Assembly (NCBI RefSeq): GCF_001904745.1
Contig: NZ_MRCD01000058.1
Span: forward strand, 1 to 57,039
Reading direction: 5' to 3'
Length of the DNA stretch: 57,039 bases
DNA from: Calothrix sp. HK-06
Lineage (GTDB): Bacteria > Cyanobacteriota > Cyanobacteriia > Cyanobacteriales > Nostocaceae
Part shown: in pieces, positions 7,434-15,661 of the stretch
How positions within the stretch are numbered: the first letter of the stretch is position 1
Layout of the letters: each line of letters starts with the position of its first letter
Notes under the pieces: generated by a model
Database searches by the model: none
What the model was told of the DNA's origin: nothing
Seen by the model: only the letters and a program-made list of their open reading frames with translations
Translations under genes and position numbers: made by a program

Positions 7434-8753
7434 TCAGGCAGCGACTTTTAACTTGCGACCTTTTGTTGAAGTATTTTTCTTTGTGTTAGTCTTTGTTTTT
7501 GGTGCAGTATGTGTGTTAACTTCTGGCTGAGTGTTCTTGTTATTAGATTTTGGGGTGGTTTCTTTTTCTGTGGGTGTTTTAGTATCAGTATTAACACTAT
7601 TTCGCCTAATCTGTAATGGCATTACTAGCGCAGTTTGTTCTAGCAACCCACCAATTGGAGATATTACAATTGGTGTAGTATGAGTATTACATTTGATTAC
7701 AATTTCATCAGTATCAATAGAGTTTATAGCCTGCGTCAAATAATCTATATTGAATCCAATGCTGATGTCTTCTGATGTTTCTGTTTTCGGTTTAATGCTG
7801 ATTGAATCGTATGCTTCTCCATAGTCTGATGACTCGGTAGATACTATAGCATTACAATTATTAACACTAAAACTTACTAAAACAGATTTGTCTTTTTCAT
7901 GAGCAAGGTTTTCTACACGTTTGATTGTTGCTTGAAAAGCTTTTCTTTCAACTGTAAATTCATAGATGAATTTTTTAGTAATTATGCTTTCAATAGCTGG
8001 GTAGGTTCCATCTAATAATCGAGATATTATTTTGATTTCCGGCATATTAATCTCTACAATTTTGCTAAATACATTAATCAAGCAATCGTTATTTTCAGCA
8101 TTTTTTTGTAATACTTTTAGAATTGATGTAAGTATTTTTGCAGGTATTGTAAAGTTTAGTTGGTTTTCATCTTCATCATTATTTTTATCTAATGACATGC
8201 AAATGCGCCCAACTCTGTGACCATCAGTTGTTGTTGTGTATAGCTTATCCCCTGTAATATTGAAATTAGTACCAGTAAGTACCATCTTTGTTTCATCACT
8301 GGCGGCGCCGTATAGTACTTTACTAATAGCCTTTTCAAATTTTAAAGCTGATAGTTTTAGTGTACCAATAGGATCTGTGTCTTTGATAGAGTCTTCGATT
8401 TGAGGGAATTCATCTAGATTGTTGTTGACTGCTAGTCGGCAAAGTCCGCTTTCGTATGTGATTGTTAGGTATTGCTCATCAGAGGAAAGTGTTAGTTCGC
8501 CGTTGAGAGTCAGTACTGTATCCTTGAGCTTTTTACCAATTACGGCAACACAACCTGATTCTTCTACATCAGCCTCAATTATTTGATTAATACTGAAAGA
8601 TGCATCAGTACTTTTTAATGTTATTTTATTTTCTTCTTCGGATGCCTCTACGATTATACATCCAGTGATGGGGGTGCATGGTTTGCTAGAAATAGCTAAA
8701 ACTGCTGATTCTATGGCGCCGCTTAGTAAGGCTTGATTTATTTGTACCTTCAT
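7434..8753 (-). CDS. dnaN: DNA polymerase III beta sliding clamp with C-terminal extension
   Basis: The clamp tethers polymerase to DNA. I set the start at ATG 8753 (MKVQINQALL), which matches the normal beta N-terminus; the frame is open 27 codons further upstream, but that segment is Thr/Asn-rich and unlike the family. Three clamp domains follow, including LYTTTTDGHRVG and the domain-3 hallmark DGTYPAIESI. The fold should end at LVMPLQIRRN, near the end of a normal 370-390 aa clamp. Here about 55 more residues follow, rich in Lys, Thr, Asn and Pro and ending GRKLKVAA. That tail sits next to the partner-binding cleft and could contact DNA or regulate access. It is followed by dnaX and preceded closely by a possible SSB substitute. 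Confidence 0.9.
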   Translation of the reverse strand: MKVQINQALLSGAIESAVLAISSKPCTPITGCIIVEASEEENKITLKSTDASFSINQIIEADVEESGCVAVIGKKLKDTVLTLNGELTLSSDEQYLTITYESGLCRLAVNNNLDEFPQIEDSIKDTDPIGTLKLSALKFEKAISKVLYGAASDETKMVLTGTNFNITGDKLYTTTTDGHRVGRICMSLDKNNDEDENQLNFTIPAKILTSILKVLQKNAENNDCLINVFSKIVEINMPEIKIISRLLDGTYPAIESIITKKFIYEFTVERKAFQATIKRVENLAHEKDKSVLVSFSVNNCNAIVSTESSDYGEAYDSISIKPKTETSEDISIGFNIDYLTQAINSIDTDEIVIKCNTHTTPIVISPIGGLLEQTALVMPLQIRRNSVNTDTKTPTEKETTPKSNNKNTQPEVNTHTAPKTKTNTKKNTSTKGRKLKVAA

Positions 8754-8842
8754 ATTTGTGGTAGTGTTATAGGTGGTTAGAGGGTTTGCATTGTCAGTAA
8801 CTGTGTTTCGATGATGTCGCACAATTACTGACAAGTTAATTT

Positions 8843-9844
8843 TTAGTAGGGAGGGTTGTCGTTAACTTCGATGTCGTCATCTACTAAAGTTGCGGGTAGC
8901 AATAGCTTTCTTTCGACTCTGCCTTCTACTACAAGTCGATTATGTTCCTCCACAATGGGCGCCGCTTTTCCAATACTCATAGTGAGGTCAGGGTTTGTTG
9001 CGACAAGAGTGGCATACTCTTTACTCTTCCATTCGCAGAAGAAATCTAAGAAATTGCTGCCATCTTGTTTCGGTGTTTCATATTTTTCGACGATTGCCAC
9101 CCACGAACGGTTTGTAGCTTTCGGCTCGGTTTTAGGTTCGTGGGACGGGGCGAATGTGGGATTAAATACGCACATTCTATGAAACTCATCGTCTTTGGGG
9201 CACCTATCTTCGCCATAAAAGTTTGCAAATGCAGTATCAATATCCGAGTAGAAAGCTTCTAATGCTATGTCAAACTTCACTAGCTGTACACCTTTCATGG
9301 TTATCGCAATAGGAATGTCATGAAGGTTGTTATTGTTTTCATCTAGCACGAACGCGAAATAAAACCTTCTAAGAACATGCGTTGCCTTATTTTTGTTATA
9401 AAACTCTCTGCCATCATTTGTTTCAAGTATCATGTTGGCCAGAGTACCAGATGTTGTACCATCGTCCAGGTCTTTTCGTGCTTCAGGGAAAGTGTAACTT
9501 TTTTGTATAATGTTTAACCTTGGTGACTGGAGCAATATACCTGTTTCTTCTTCCCCATTAGAAAATGTGTGCTTATGCTTTGCTTCCTCACCTTTCCAAT
9601 TAATACGATTAAGCGCATTTTCCTTAATAAATAATCCCACTTTTGTTGGGTCTTGTATGTTTATGATTTGGGTTATCGGCGCCGAACTAATAGGTTTGTT
9701 ATGTTTCGGGTCTAGGTATTTACTTGCAGCTTTCCTTCTTTCTTCTTCAGAACGCTGTTTGCCTGTAATTGCTGGTATAGTATTAGTTACATCTGTTTGA
9801 GTTTCTTCAGTGTTTGATGAAACTTTACCGTTTTTGATAGCCAT
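8843..9844 (-). CDS. Unknown replication-module protein, possible ssDNA-binding protein
   Basis: A 333-residue soluble protein that I do not recognise with confidence. It has a disordered polar N-terminus to about residue 60 (including QRSEEERRKAASKY), a beta-rich core, and a C-terminus ending VDDDIEVNDNPPY. Bacterial SSB and T7 gp2.5-like proteins end in a short acidic tail with terminal aromatic residues, and the module otherwise lacks an SSB. This gene sits 90 bases upstream of the clamp. A role in coating single-stranded DNA and recruiting partners is therefore plausible, but I see no OB-fold signature by eye. It could also be a structural or recombination-mediator protein. ATG 9844 is the first Met. 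Confidence 0.6.
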   Translation of the reverse strand: MAIKNGKVSSNTEETQTDVTNTIPAITGKQRSEEERRKAASKYLDPKHNKPISSAPITQIINIQDPTKVGLFIKENALNRINWKGEEAKHKHTFSNGEEETGILLQSPRLNIIQKSYTFPEARKDLDDGTTSGTLANMILETNDGREFYNKNKATHVLRRFYFAFVLDENNNNLHDIPIAITMKGVQLVKFDIALEAFYSDIDTAFANFYGEDRCPKDDEFHRMCVFNPTFAPSHEPKTEPKATNRSWVAIVEKYETPKQDGSNFLDFFCEWKSKEYATLVATNPDLTMSIGKAAPIVEEHNRLVVEGRVERKLLLPATLVDDDIEVNDNPPY

Positions 9845-9911
9845 AATCTAGGCGTTTTTGTATTATGTTTACGCTTCAATTACGCATAGCGATTAAGTCA
9901 TAAATATTGAA

Positions 9912-9946
9912 AAATATAACGTTGTCAGAAGACAACAATTATATTT
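9912..9946 (-). terminator. Hairpin after the 78-aa gene
   Basis: AAATATAA pairs with TTATATTT (9939-9946), enclosing GTTGTC-AGAA-GACAAC (9921-9936), to give a nested stem just beyond the stop at 9949. The U tract is weak. It probably ends or attenuates the 9949-11223 gene group before the gene at 9844. Confidence 0.5.
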
Positions 9947-9948
9947 GA

Positions 9949-10185
9949 TTAGCTAGCTTTAATTTCAGTTAACATTTTTTGTAAGTTTTGGATGTAGTTT
10001 TCCAATAACTTAACTGTACGTTTTGAGAACTTTAGGCTAACTGATTTATCTCGACCATCGTATACTGCTATTGTTTTGAGGATATTGCTACCATAAACAG
10101 TTATCATGCAACCTGAATGTGGCTCAAATATATACGATATGTAACTATTCCAAGTCGGTTGTTTTTTATTTTTACTGCGTGCCAT
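9949..10185 (-). CDS. Small hypothetical protein (78 aa)
   Basis: Unrecognised. The protein starts basic (MARSKNKKQ), has a beta-rich middle and ends in an amphipathic helix (VKLLENYIQNLQKMLTEI) that could oligomerise. A clear Shine-Dalgarno AGGAG lies 8-9 bases before ATG 10185, unlike most genes in this left half. It overlaps the end of the upstream gene by 14 bases, so the pair is likely co-translated. Confidence 0.62.
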   Translation of the reverse strand: MARSKNKKQPTWNSYISYIFEPHSGCMITVYGSNILKTIAVYDGRDKSVSLKFSKRTVKLLENYIQNLQKMLTEIKAS

Positions 10186-10558
10186 TTTTATCTCCTATTT
10201 TTAAGTTTATGTAGACCATAAATTGATTAATATTCGTAATAAGCTTTTTGGTTTCAGCCGTTAATGAATCTTCTAGCAGCCAAGTTGGGCATTTCCATAC
10301 TTTTGCTTCCCAGCGTGTGTTTAATCTTTTGGATTTACGTACATCGCATTTTTCGCAGCATTTGTGTTCTAAAAGCCACTCTTCAAAATATAATGCTTTT
10401 TGCTTTGAGTTAAACCCAAAATATGTAGTAATTCGTTTCCCATTGGGGTTTGTAATGGTAGCAGCGCGCGTACCATACATGTTGATACTCCAACCATTCG
10501 CATCAATTTTTTCTTGATAAGTTGGTTTGATTTCTAATTTAGTTGCTGTGATATTCAT
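10172..10558 (-). CDS. Hypothetical protein with Cys cluster (128 aa)
   Basis: Unrecognised. A beta-rich first half (residues 1-60) is followed by CCEKCDVRKSKRLNTRW and a later Cys, a possible incomplete zinc site. The remainder is helical. It forms an ATGA stop/start overlap with the gene upstream (10555-11223) and a 14-base overlap with the one downstream, so it is the middle gene of a three-gene translationally coupled set. No function is inferred. Confidence 0.6.
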   Translation of the reverse strand: MNITATKLEIKPTYQEKIDANGWSINMYGTRAATITNPNGKRITTYFGFNSKQKALYFEEWLLEHKCCEKCDVRKSKRLNTRWEAKVWKCPTWLLEDSLTAETKKLITNINQFMVYINLKIGDKNGTQ

Positions 10559-11223
10559 AATGATATTTCTGGTATTGCTTCAAAATCTTCTTGCACTGAT
10601 TTACCTTGTAGCCATGCTGTGTAGTAAAATTGATTTTCTGCTACTGTTTCGTTAGTATTTAGTTGATGATTTGCAGAATTGATGATGGCACCAATGTCTT
10701 CTAAGTTTACTTGATGCTGTTTGGTGTTATAGCAAAATTGGCAAGTATCTTTGCTATCTGGGAATAGGTAAAGCAAAGATATGTTTTCACATTCTATGGT
10801 GAAATTTTTACGGAGCAAGTATAAGCTTAACCTAGTTTTCCAGCTATTTTCTAACCATTCAAGATTTTTAGCTTTTGGCACACTCCAATTAAAAGCTGTT
10901 ACACTGTTATTGTTGATGACGATGTAATCATAATTTTCAATTAGGTAGACATTATCATTAAACTGATATGAGAAATCAGTGTTGTAGTATTTAGTACCTT
11001 CAATACTAGTGTATGTTGAAACAAATTTTACCCACTCTTTAATTGGGTGATTGTATGCGAATTCATCAATTGACATTCCAAAAGATATTTGCCGCATTAC
11101 AGTATTGAATTGAAAATTTATATCGCTAATGTCGTTGTTATTAGACATTGCTTGACCAATATGTTTAGGTGCCTTTTGTTTAAGAGCATCACTGTTAAAA
11201 TACTGGTTAAATTGGTGATTCAT
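10555..11223 (-). CDS. PD-(D/E)XK nuclease-like protein, catalytic residues apparently lost
   Basis: Residues about 95-140 read YDYIVI, then TAFNWSVP, then EWLENSWKTRLSLYLLRK. I recognise this as the layout of a RecB/Cas4-like PD-(D/E)XK family common in cyanobacteria, where the second strand normally reads ILDWKT and is followed by EWL-NWQTRLY. Here DWKT has become NWSV, so the catalytic Asp and Lys are gone while the flanking scaffold is kept. The 222-residue protein may bind DNA without cutting it. It heads a three-gene overlapping set and lies beside the primase gene. Assignment is from pattern only. Confidence 0.5.
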   Translation of the reverse strand: MNHQFNQYFNSDALKQKAPKHIGQAMSNNNDISDINFQFNTVMRQISFGMSIDEFAYNHPIKEWVKFVSTYTSIEGTKYYNTDFSYQFNDNVYLIENYDYIVINNNSVTAFNWSVPKAKNLEWLENSWKTRLSLYLLRKNFTIECENISLLYLFPDSKDTCQFCYNTKQHQVNLEDIGAIINSANHQLNTNETVAENQFYYTAWLQGKSVQEDFEAIPEISL

Positions 11224-11245
11224 ACGCTCATACCTTTTGTTTTAG

Positions 11246-11269
11246 TATGAACGTATAACGTAGTTCATA
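11246..11269. promoter_or_regulatory. Inverted repeat upstream of the 222-aa gene
   Basis: TATGAAC and GTTCATA (7-bp perfect arms, 10-base spacer) lie in the 57-base gap between the primase stop and the next start. The position suits an operator or a short attenuator. Confidence 0.35.
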
Positions 11270-11280
11270 TAATTGATTAG

Positions 11281-12231
11281 CTACGAATTATTCGCTAAGT
11301 AATATAGACTACGGATTGTACACCTCAAGTTATTAAAAGTACTCCATTTATACGCACATAAACCAGGTGTGTATTTATGCGACATTTGACTCCACTCTTC
11401 CCATTGGGGAAGTAAACTAGTGCTAACAGATTTTAATGCCATACCTGTTTTTATCCAAGTATTGTAGTCATCCGCGTACTTGGGGTGGATTACGTCTAGG
11501 AGAATGGAAGCGATTTTGATTTCCTCTTGTGTTCCTTCATGAGATACACCTCCAAAATATGTATCTGAAATTCTGTAACTTTTTTGTGATGGCCGGAAGG
11601 TCATCTGTTTTATGACCCAATGTGGCGCCTCTTCCACGGGTATGATTTTTGGGCTACCTGCCACCCATTTATATTGTTTACCTCTTGGATGTAAGGAGGG
11701 TGGGAGTATGGAATTTAGGTTTGTACCACGTAATTCAAGATGGCTCCCATTCCCAGCGTCAATAACCCTTGACTTTAGGTAGGGATACATGGACAAGTCA
11801 GCTTTATAAATATACTGTTGCCGATTCTTTCTTCCACTGGTAAATGACACTGTTGGAGGTAAATACCTTTCTGCTAGTTTTTTAACCTCAAACTCATCTA
11901 TTTTGGCTAAAATATTTTGTTTTCCTTCGTTGATTTCGATAACTCGTCGATATGCTTCTATACCGTCGCAGTCGATTGCTAGCAGAAACTCTTTACTATT
12001 GGCGCCACATTTCAAGGCAAACCCTGTTGGTACAGCATCCTGCCATCCTTTTTTTGTTTCTATACGTAGTATTCCATTTTGGCGAATAAGTGTTTCTCCT
12101 AATTGATTAGCTGAGTAGGGTAGACCTTGCCACCCTTTACCCAGTGCCATTTTCATTCGTGTAGGTACAATCAACCAATGTGGAGGGATTTCGGATAATC
12201 CCTCGATTAGTGCTTTAACTTGTGCTGACAT
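11281..12231 (-). CDS. PrimPol-type primase/polymerase with PriCT-2 domain
   Basis: An archaeo-eukaryotic-type primase that would lay primers on plasmid DNA. The AEP domain occupies about residues 1-200, with motif I LLAIDCDG (Asp87, Asp89) and motif III LELRG followed by LPPSLHPRGKQYKW (166-189). Motif II reads TSGRKNRQQYIYK, with Gln where a His is usual. Residues 235-316 form a PriCT-2 domain (ADDYNTWIKTGMALKS, KWSTF). These domains are often fused to a D5-type helicase; here the protein stops at 316 aa and a separate helicase gene lies upstream. Start is ATG 12231. It replaces the missing DnaG in this module. Confidence 0.85.
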   Translation of the reverse strand: MSAQVKALIEGLSEIPPHWLIVPTRMKMALGKGWQGLPYSANQLGETLIRQNGILRIETKKGWQDAVPTGFALKCGANSKEFLLAIDCDGIEAYRRVIEINEGKQNILAKIDEFEVKKLAERYLPPTVSFTSGRKNRQQYIYKADLSMYPYLKSRVIDAGNGSHLELRGTNLNSILPPSLHPRGKQYKWVAGSPKIIPVEEAPHWVIKQMTFRPSQKSYRISDTYFGGVSHEGTQEEIKIASILLDVIHPKYADDYNTWIKTGMALKSVSTSLLPQWEEWSQMSHKYTPGLCAYKWSTFNNLRCTIRSLYYLANNS

Positions 12232-12238
12232 AAAATGT

Positions 12239-12278
12239 AAACTACATTCACAACCTCCGAATGCGGTAAATGTAGTTT
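12239..12278. promoter_or_regulatory. Inverted repeat between helicase and primase genes
   Basis: AAACTACATT and AATGTAGTTT form 10-bp perfect arms around a 20-base spacer, entirely inside the 64-base gap. It may be an operator of the primase or a weak terminator of the helicase; no U tract follows. Confidence 0.45.
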
Positions 12279-12295
12279 GAGTGATTATTATTCAA

Positions 12296-15004
12296 TTACT
12301 GCAATAGTTTCACTCCCAAATCTTTAAACAGATGTTCGTTATCATCTGGGCATCGATGTATTGTAGTGCATCTGTGACAACCATGCTTACAGTCACAGTT
12401 GTTTACTAGCGTTCGGGCTTTTTGGACAACTTGCTGCCAATAATCTATAAGTGTATTACAGGCGCCTGTGCCATTTTGAGTAGTATCAAAGAAATACCCA
12501 ACTATCGAATTTTGGTTTTGTTTTTGATTTTGGGTTAAACCGAATTCAATATCTTTGCTGTTTGTTTCGTGCTTAACTAGAGGCAGTGCTAGCATTAGTT
12601 GATGAGCTAGCGTATGGATAACAATCAGCATTGGTTCTGAAGTAAACAACATGGCTAATTCTCTATTCATTGTGCAGTTCCCTAAATGAATACTTTCTTG
12701 AATAGTTTGTTTTGCCTCTAATACAACACTATTGAAATAGCTTGTATTACCTGTCACCGATACTTCGATTGTGGGTGTTTCATACTCTACAGTAATTGGG
12801 TTTTGGTAGTTTATATCCTCAATTAGTTCATCAACCTCAATGCTCCTTAGCAAATTACTACATGCAGGACATATTTTATACTCTGTATGAATGGCTTTGT
12901 GGTGGTTGCGACATTTTTTGCGGTTACAAGTCCAACGTAATTCTTTATTACGTAGTTCATAACCACTCACCGATTCTTTGATTAACCCCCAAATAGGATT
13001 GAGAATGAAAGATGAATCCTCAGTTAATTTTACATGTATTCTTTCACCTTTTCCTACCTTAATATTACTAATTTTTAGTTCTGATTTACAAACTGTGTAA
13101 AAGGTTGTATTTTTGTTGATAGGCTTTAATATACAATTACCTTCCTCTAAATCTAGACTGATTGCACGATATTTTACAGGATGCCCGTCAAAGTCTTGTG
13201 CCGGATAAATGGCGCCTTGATATACTTCTCTGATTGCAATACTTTTTGAGCTTGACTCAAATTCTTCGCCAGTTTCTTGATTTATGTACTCAATATTACC
13301 CCCTTCACCACGCATCTTAATATTGGCGTGGTAGTAACCAAGATTTGGGTTAGCTTCAATGCGGTTGTTGAATGATGGAAGAAGTTTTTCTTCATCTAGT
13401 AACTTTTGCATGATTTCTAGCCCAAATGCACCGAAATATTCTTCAATTAATTCAACTGTTGGTTTGCTTTCAACAGCCGCAGCAATTAGGTGGTTGGTAA
13501 TTATAGATTCATAGTTTTGATTGAAGCTGATAATTTCAGCTTTATCTGTAAATAGCTTATCAGGATTATCGGCATAGTATCCATCAATCACACTTTGCTG
13601 GGATGGGATAAATACTATTAATCCTTTTCCGTGTCTTCCTGCACGTCCCATTTGCTGGCGAGTACTAAGTATTGTTCCTGGGTATTTACAGATGATGGTA
13701 GCAGAAATGTTACTAATATCTACACCAGCCTCTAGGGCACTGGTTGACACAATACCTTTGATTTTTCCCTTTAACAAATCGCTAATTATTTCAGAGCGTT
13801 GTATTGGCTTCATGCTTCCATAAAAGCAAGAGCATTTGTTTATTAAATCACTTCTACCTCTATCAATTAGTATTTGACGAGTTTTTGCCGCAATAGCTTT
13901 ACTTTGCGCGCGGCTAATAGCAAAACAAATTGTTGTTACATCAAGCTCAATCAATTTTGCTAAACACATAGCCGCATCTTGAGTAGATGTTTTACTATTA
14001 CGTAAGCATATAAATTGCTTTTCAAATGATTTAGCTCCACTCGATTCGATAATTGCTAAATTATCTTGCGAACGGTTTGAAATCAATGAAGCAATTATTT
14101 TAGGATTTCCAATAGTAGCAGAAGCAAAGATATATCTAATATTGTTTGGTTTACCTCCTAGCATATTTATTTTTAGTTGTGTCCTTTTGTTCAACCATGC
14201 AAAATGGGCGCCAAAAGTTCCGTTATAGAGATGCATCTCGTCAATAATTATTAACCTGATATTCAATAGCGTTTGAATTAATTGATAATTTTTTCCTTTA
14301 CTTGCTTCTAAATCATGATTCCACGCATCAGGTGTCGCCAATATTATTGTGGGAGTATTGACATACTGCTGTAATCTTTCCTTACGAGGTATATCGCCGT
14401 TAATATTTAATACTTTTGGGCGAATATTTGTCGGAATATGCTTGACTATACCCTCAATTTTGCGCGATTGGTCTAATGCTAGCCCTTTTAAATTAAAGAA
14501 AATTAGTACTGATTTATTTTCTAAACACTCTTGCAATGCAGGAATTAGAAACGCTAATGATTTACCACTACTAGTCTGTGTTAGTAGTGCAATATCCTTA
14601 TTCTGTCTATATGCCTCCCATGCTTCAACTTGGTGTGAGTATAGTTGACTAATTCCTGTTTTAATAAGTGCATTTTTAATGATAGGATTAATATTGCTAG
14701 GTATTGAACTAAACATACCTCCTGCTCCATCAATTCTAGATATGTATGAGAGTAAGTTGTACTTATTTAGAAATGCCGCAAAAAATCCATACTTTACCTC
14801 GCTAGTTAAAGGCGCCTCATTAATTGGCATTAAATCGCCGTTTTCAATAAGCTTCTGCCAATTTTCAATTACTTCTTCGGATATACCAATTTTAACTATT
14901 AACTTATTTCCTATAATAGCTTTGATTAAGACAACTCCTAGTTTCTTACTATACACTGCTTGTGAGGGTTCTAACCATTTTGGAATGTTTAAATTAGTTT
15001 GCAT
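12296..15004 (-). CDS. DEAD-box helicase with DUF1998 (MrfA/Hrq1-like)
   Basis: A 902-residue superfamily 2 helicase. After a variable N-terminus come the Q-like region YSHQVEAW (123-130), Walker A TQTSSGKS (143-150), motif II IDEMH (254-258), SATIG, and C-lobe motifs GIVSTSALEAGVDI and QQMGRAGR. A zinc-ribbon-like CNRKKC-CPAC lies in the mid part. The C-terminal MZB/DUF1998 domain has four Cys in CDCKHGCHRCTTIHRC. This order matches MrfA/Hrq1-type repair helicases (MrfA acts on mitomycin C lesions in Bacillus), not the much larger DruE of Druantia. In this module it could be the replicative or repair helicase. It is the first gene of the left minus-strand run. Confidence 0.85.
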   Translation of the reverse strand: MQTNLNIPKWLEPSQAVYSKKLGVVLIKAIIGNKLIVKIGISEEVIENWQKLIENGDLMPINEAPLTSEVKYGFFAAFLNKYNLLSYISRIDGAGGMFSSIPSNINPIIKNALIKTGISQLYSHQVEAWEAYRQNKDIALLTQTSSGKSLAFLIPALQECLENKSVLIFFNLKGLALDQSRKIEGIVKHIPTNIRPKVLNINGDIPRKERLQQYVNTPTIILATPDAWNHDLEASKGKNYQLIQTLLNIRLIIIDEMHLYNGTFGAHFAWLNKRTQLKINMLGGKPNNIRYIFASATIGNPKIIASLISNRSQDNLAIIESSGAKSFEKQFICLRNSKTSTQDAAMCLAKLIELDVTTICFAISRAQSKAIAAKTRQILIDRGRSDLINKCSCFYGSMKPIQRSEIISDLLKGKIKGIVSTSALEAGVDISNISATIICKYPGTILSTRQQMGRAGRHGKGLIVFIPSQQSVIDGYYADNPDKLFTDKAEIISFNQNYESIITNHLIAAAVESKPTVELIEEYFGAFGLEIMQKLLDEEKLLPSFNNRIEANPNLGYYHANIKMRGEGGNIEYINQETGEEFESSSKSIAIREVYQGAIYPAQDFDGHPVKYRAISLDLEEGNCILKPINKNTTFYTVCKSELKISNIKVGKGERIHVKLTEDSSFILNPIWGLIKESVSGYELRNKELRWTCNRKKCRNHHKAIHTEYKICPACSNLLRSIEVDELIEDINYQNPITVEYETPTIEVSVTGNTSYFNSVVLEAKQTIQESIHLGNCTMNRELAMLFTSEPMLIVIHTLAHQLMLALPLVKHETNSKDIEFGLTQNQKQNQNSIVGYFFDTTQNGTGACNTLIDYWQQVVQKARTLVNNCDCKHGCHRCTTIHRCPDDNEHLFKDLGVKLLQ

Positions 15005-15145
15005 GATTTTGTTTATGCTTTAAATCAACGCTCCCATATGCATAGCACTAGTTATTGTATTGAAAAATATTAACTTTAGATTTTTATTACGCGATTATGA
15101 ACTAATATTTGAAGAGTGTGATAATTTATTTCATAATTTAGGTAT
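15005..15145. promoter_or_regulatory. Divergent intergenic region
   Basis: AT-rich 141-base region between the helicase (minus) and the 137-aa gene (plus); it must hold both promoters. ATTATGAA and TTCATAAT form 8-bp perfect arms near the plus-strand start, possibly an operator. The minus-strand leader shows ATAAACAA just before ATG and no Shine-Dalgarno. Confidence 0.4.
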
Positions 15146-15559
15146 ATGAATACAACTGAAAAATTTGATTCCAACCAGGTAGCTCGTGTGCGTGATTCTT
15201 TAAAACAACTATTAGCACATGAAGATAAAGACTTTTATCTAAATAGTATAGCAGATTCTGGCATTAACGAAACAAATGTGAATAAGCTACACACGGAAGA
15301 TATAGATAATTTACTTTTATACTTGGATTCGATAGAGGCTAGTCCTGAGTATTGCGCGAAAGTCTTTGCCGCAATCGAGTCACACTTGCCCGATTATTTA
15401 GTTAGCCATTTTGCGAATTCTGATAAAGATAATGATGGTGTTACACTTGCTGAAGAATTACGATTAGGAACTAACCCAAATGTCCCGGATAACCCTAATC
15501 CTTATCGCTCATATTCAATGCAGCGTTCACAACAAGTTGATAATGGCATAGATTTATAG
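15146..15559 (+). CDS. Protein with a single Ca-binding (TSP3/EF-hand-like) loop
   Basis: A 137-residue acidic, mostly helical protein. Near residues 90-117 it reads NSDKDNDGVTLAEELRLGTNPNVPDNP, which matches the DxDxDG...E loop of bacterial thrombospondin type 3 / EF-hand-like repeats. Only one loop is present and there is no signal peptide, so a cytoplasmic calcium-responsive or structural role is possible. It is the only plus-strand gene between 1.1 and 18.7 kb and ends just before a terminator shared with the convergent gene. Confidence 0.65.
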   Translation: MNTTEKFDSNQVARVRDSLKQLLAHEDKDFYLNSIADSGINETNVNKLHTEDIDNLLLYLDSIEASPEYCAKVFAAIESHLPDYLVSHFANSDKDNDGVTLAEELRLGTNPNVPDNPNPYRSYSMQRSQQVDNGIDL

Positions 15560-15592
15560 AAAAAAGGCTACTATTCCAAAGTCTAGTAGCCT
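15557..15592 (-). terminator. Rho-independent terminator between convergent genes
   Basis: AGGCTACTA and TAGTAGCCT (15565-15573 with 15584-15592) form a perfect 9-bp stem around a 10-base loop. On the minus strand it is followed by TTTTTTC, ending the gene at 15662-16531; on the plus strand the stem alone follows the 15559 stop. Confidence 0.75.
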
Positions 15593-15661
15593 ATTAGTAA
15601 CATGATGTATTCCACGTTCAAGCTATGCATAGACATAAGTAATTATATTGAATAAATGGGA

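Noticed and set aside
12296-15004. Druantia or DISARM defence helicase
   Set aside because: The gene has DUF1998, but its size and single-protein DEAD+DUF1998 layout fit MrfA/Hrq1, and no partner defence genes lie nearby.
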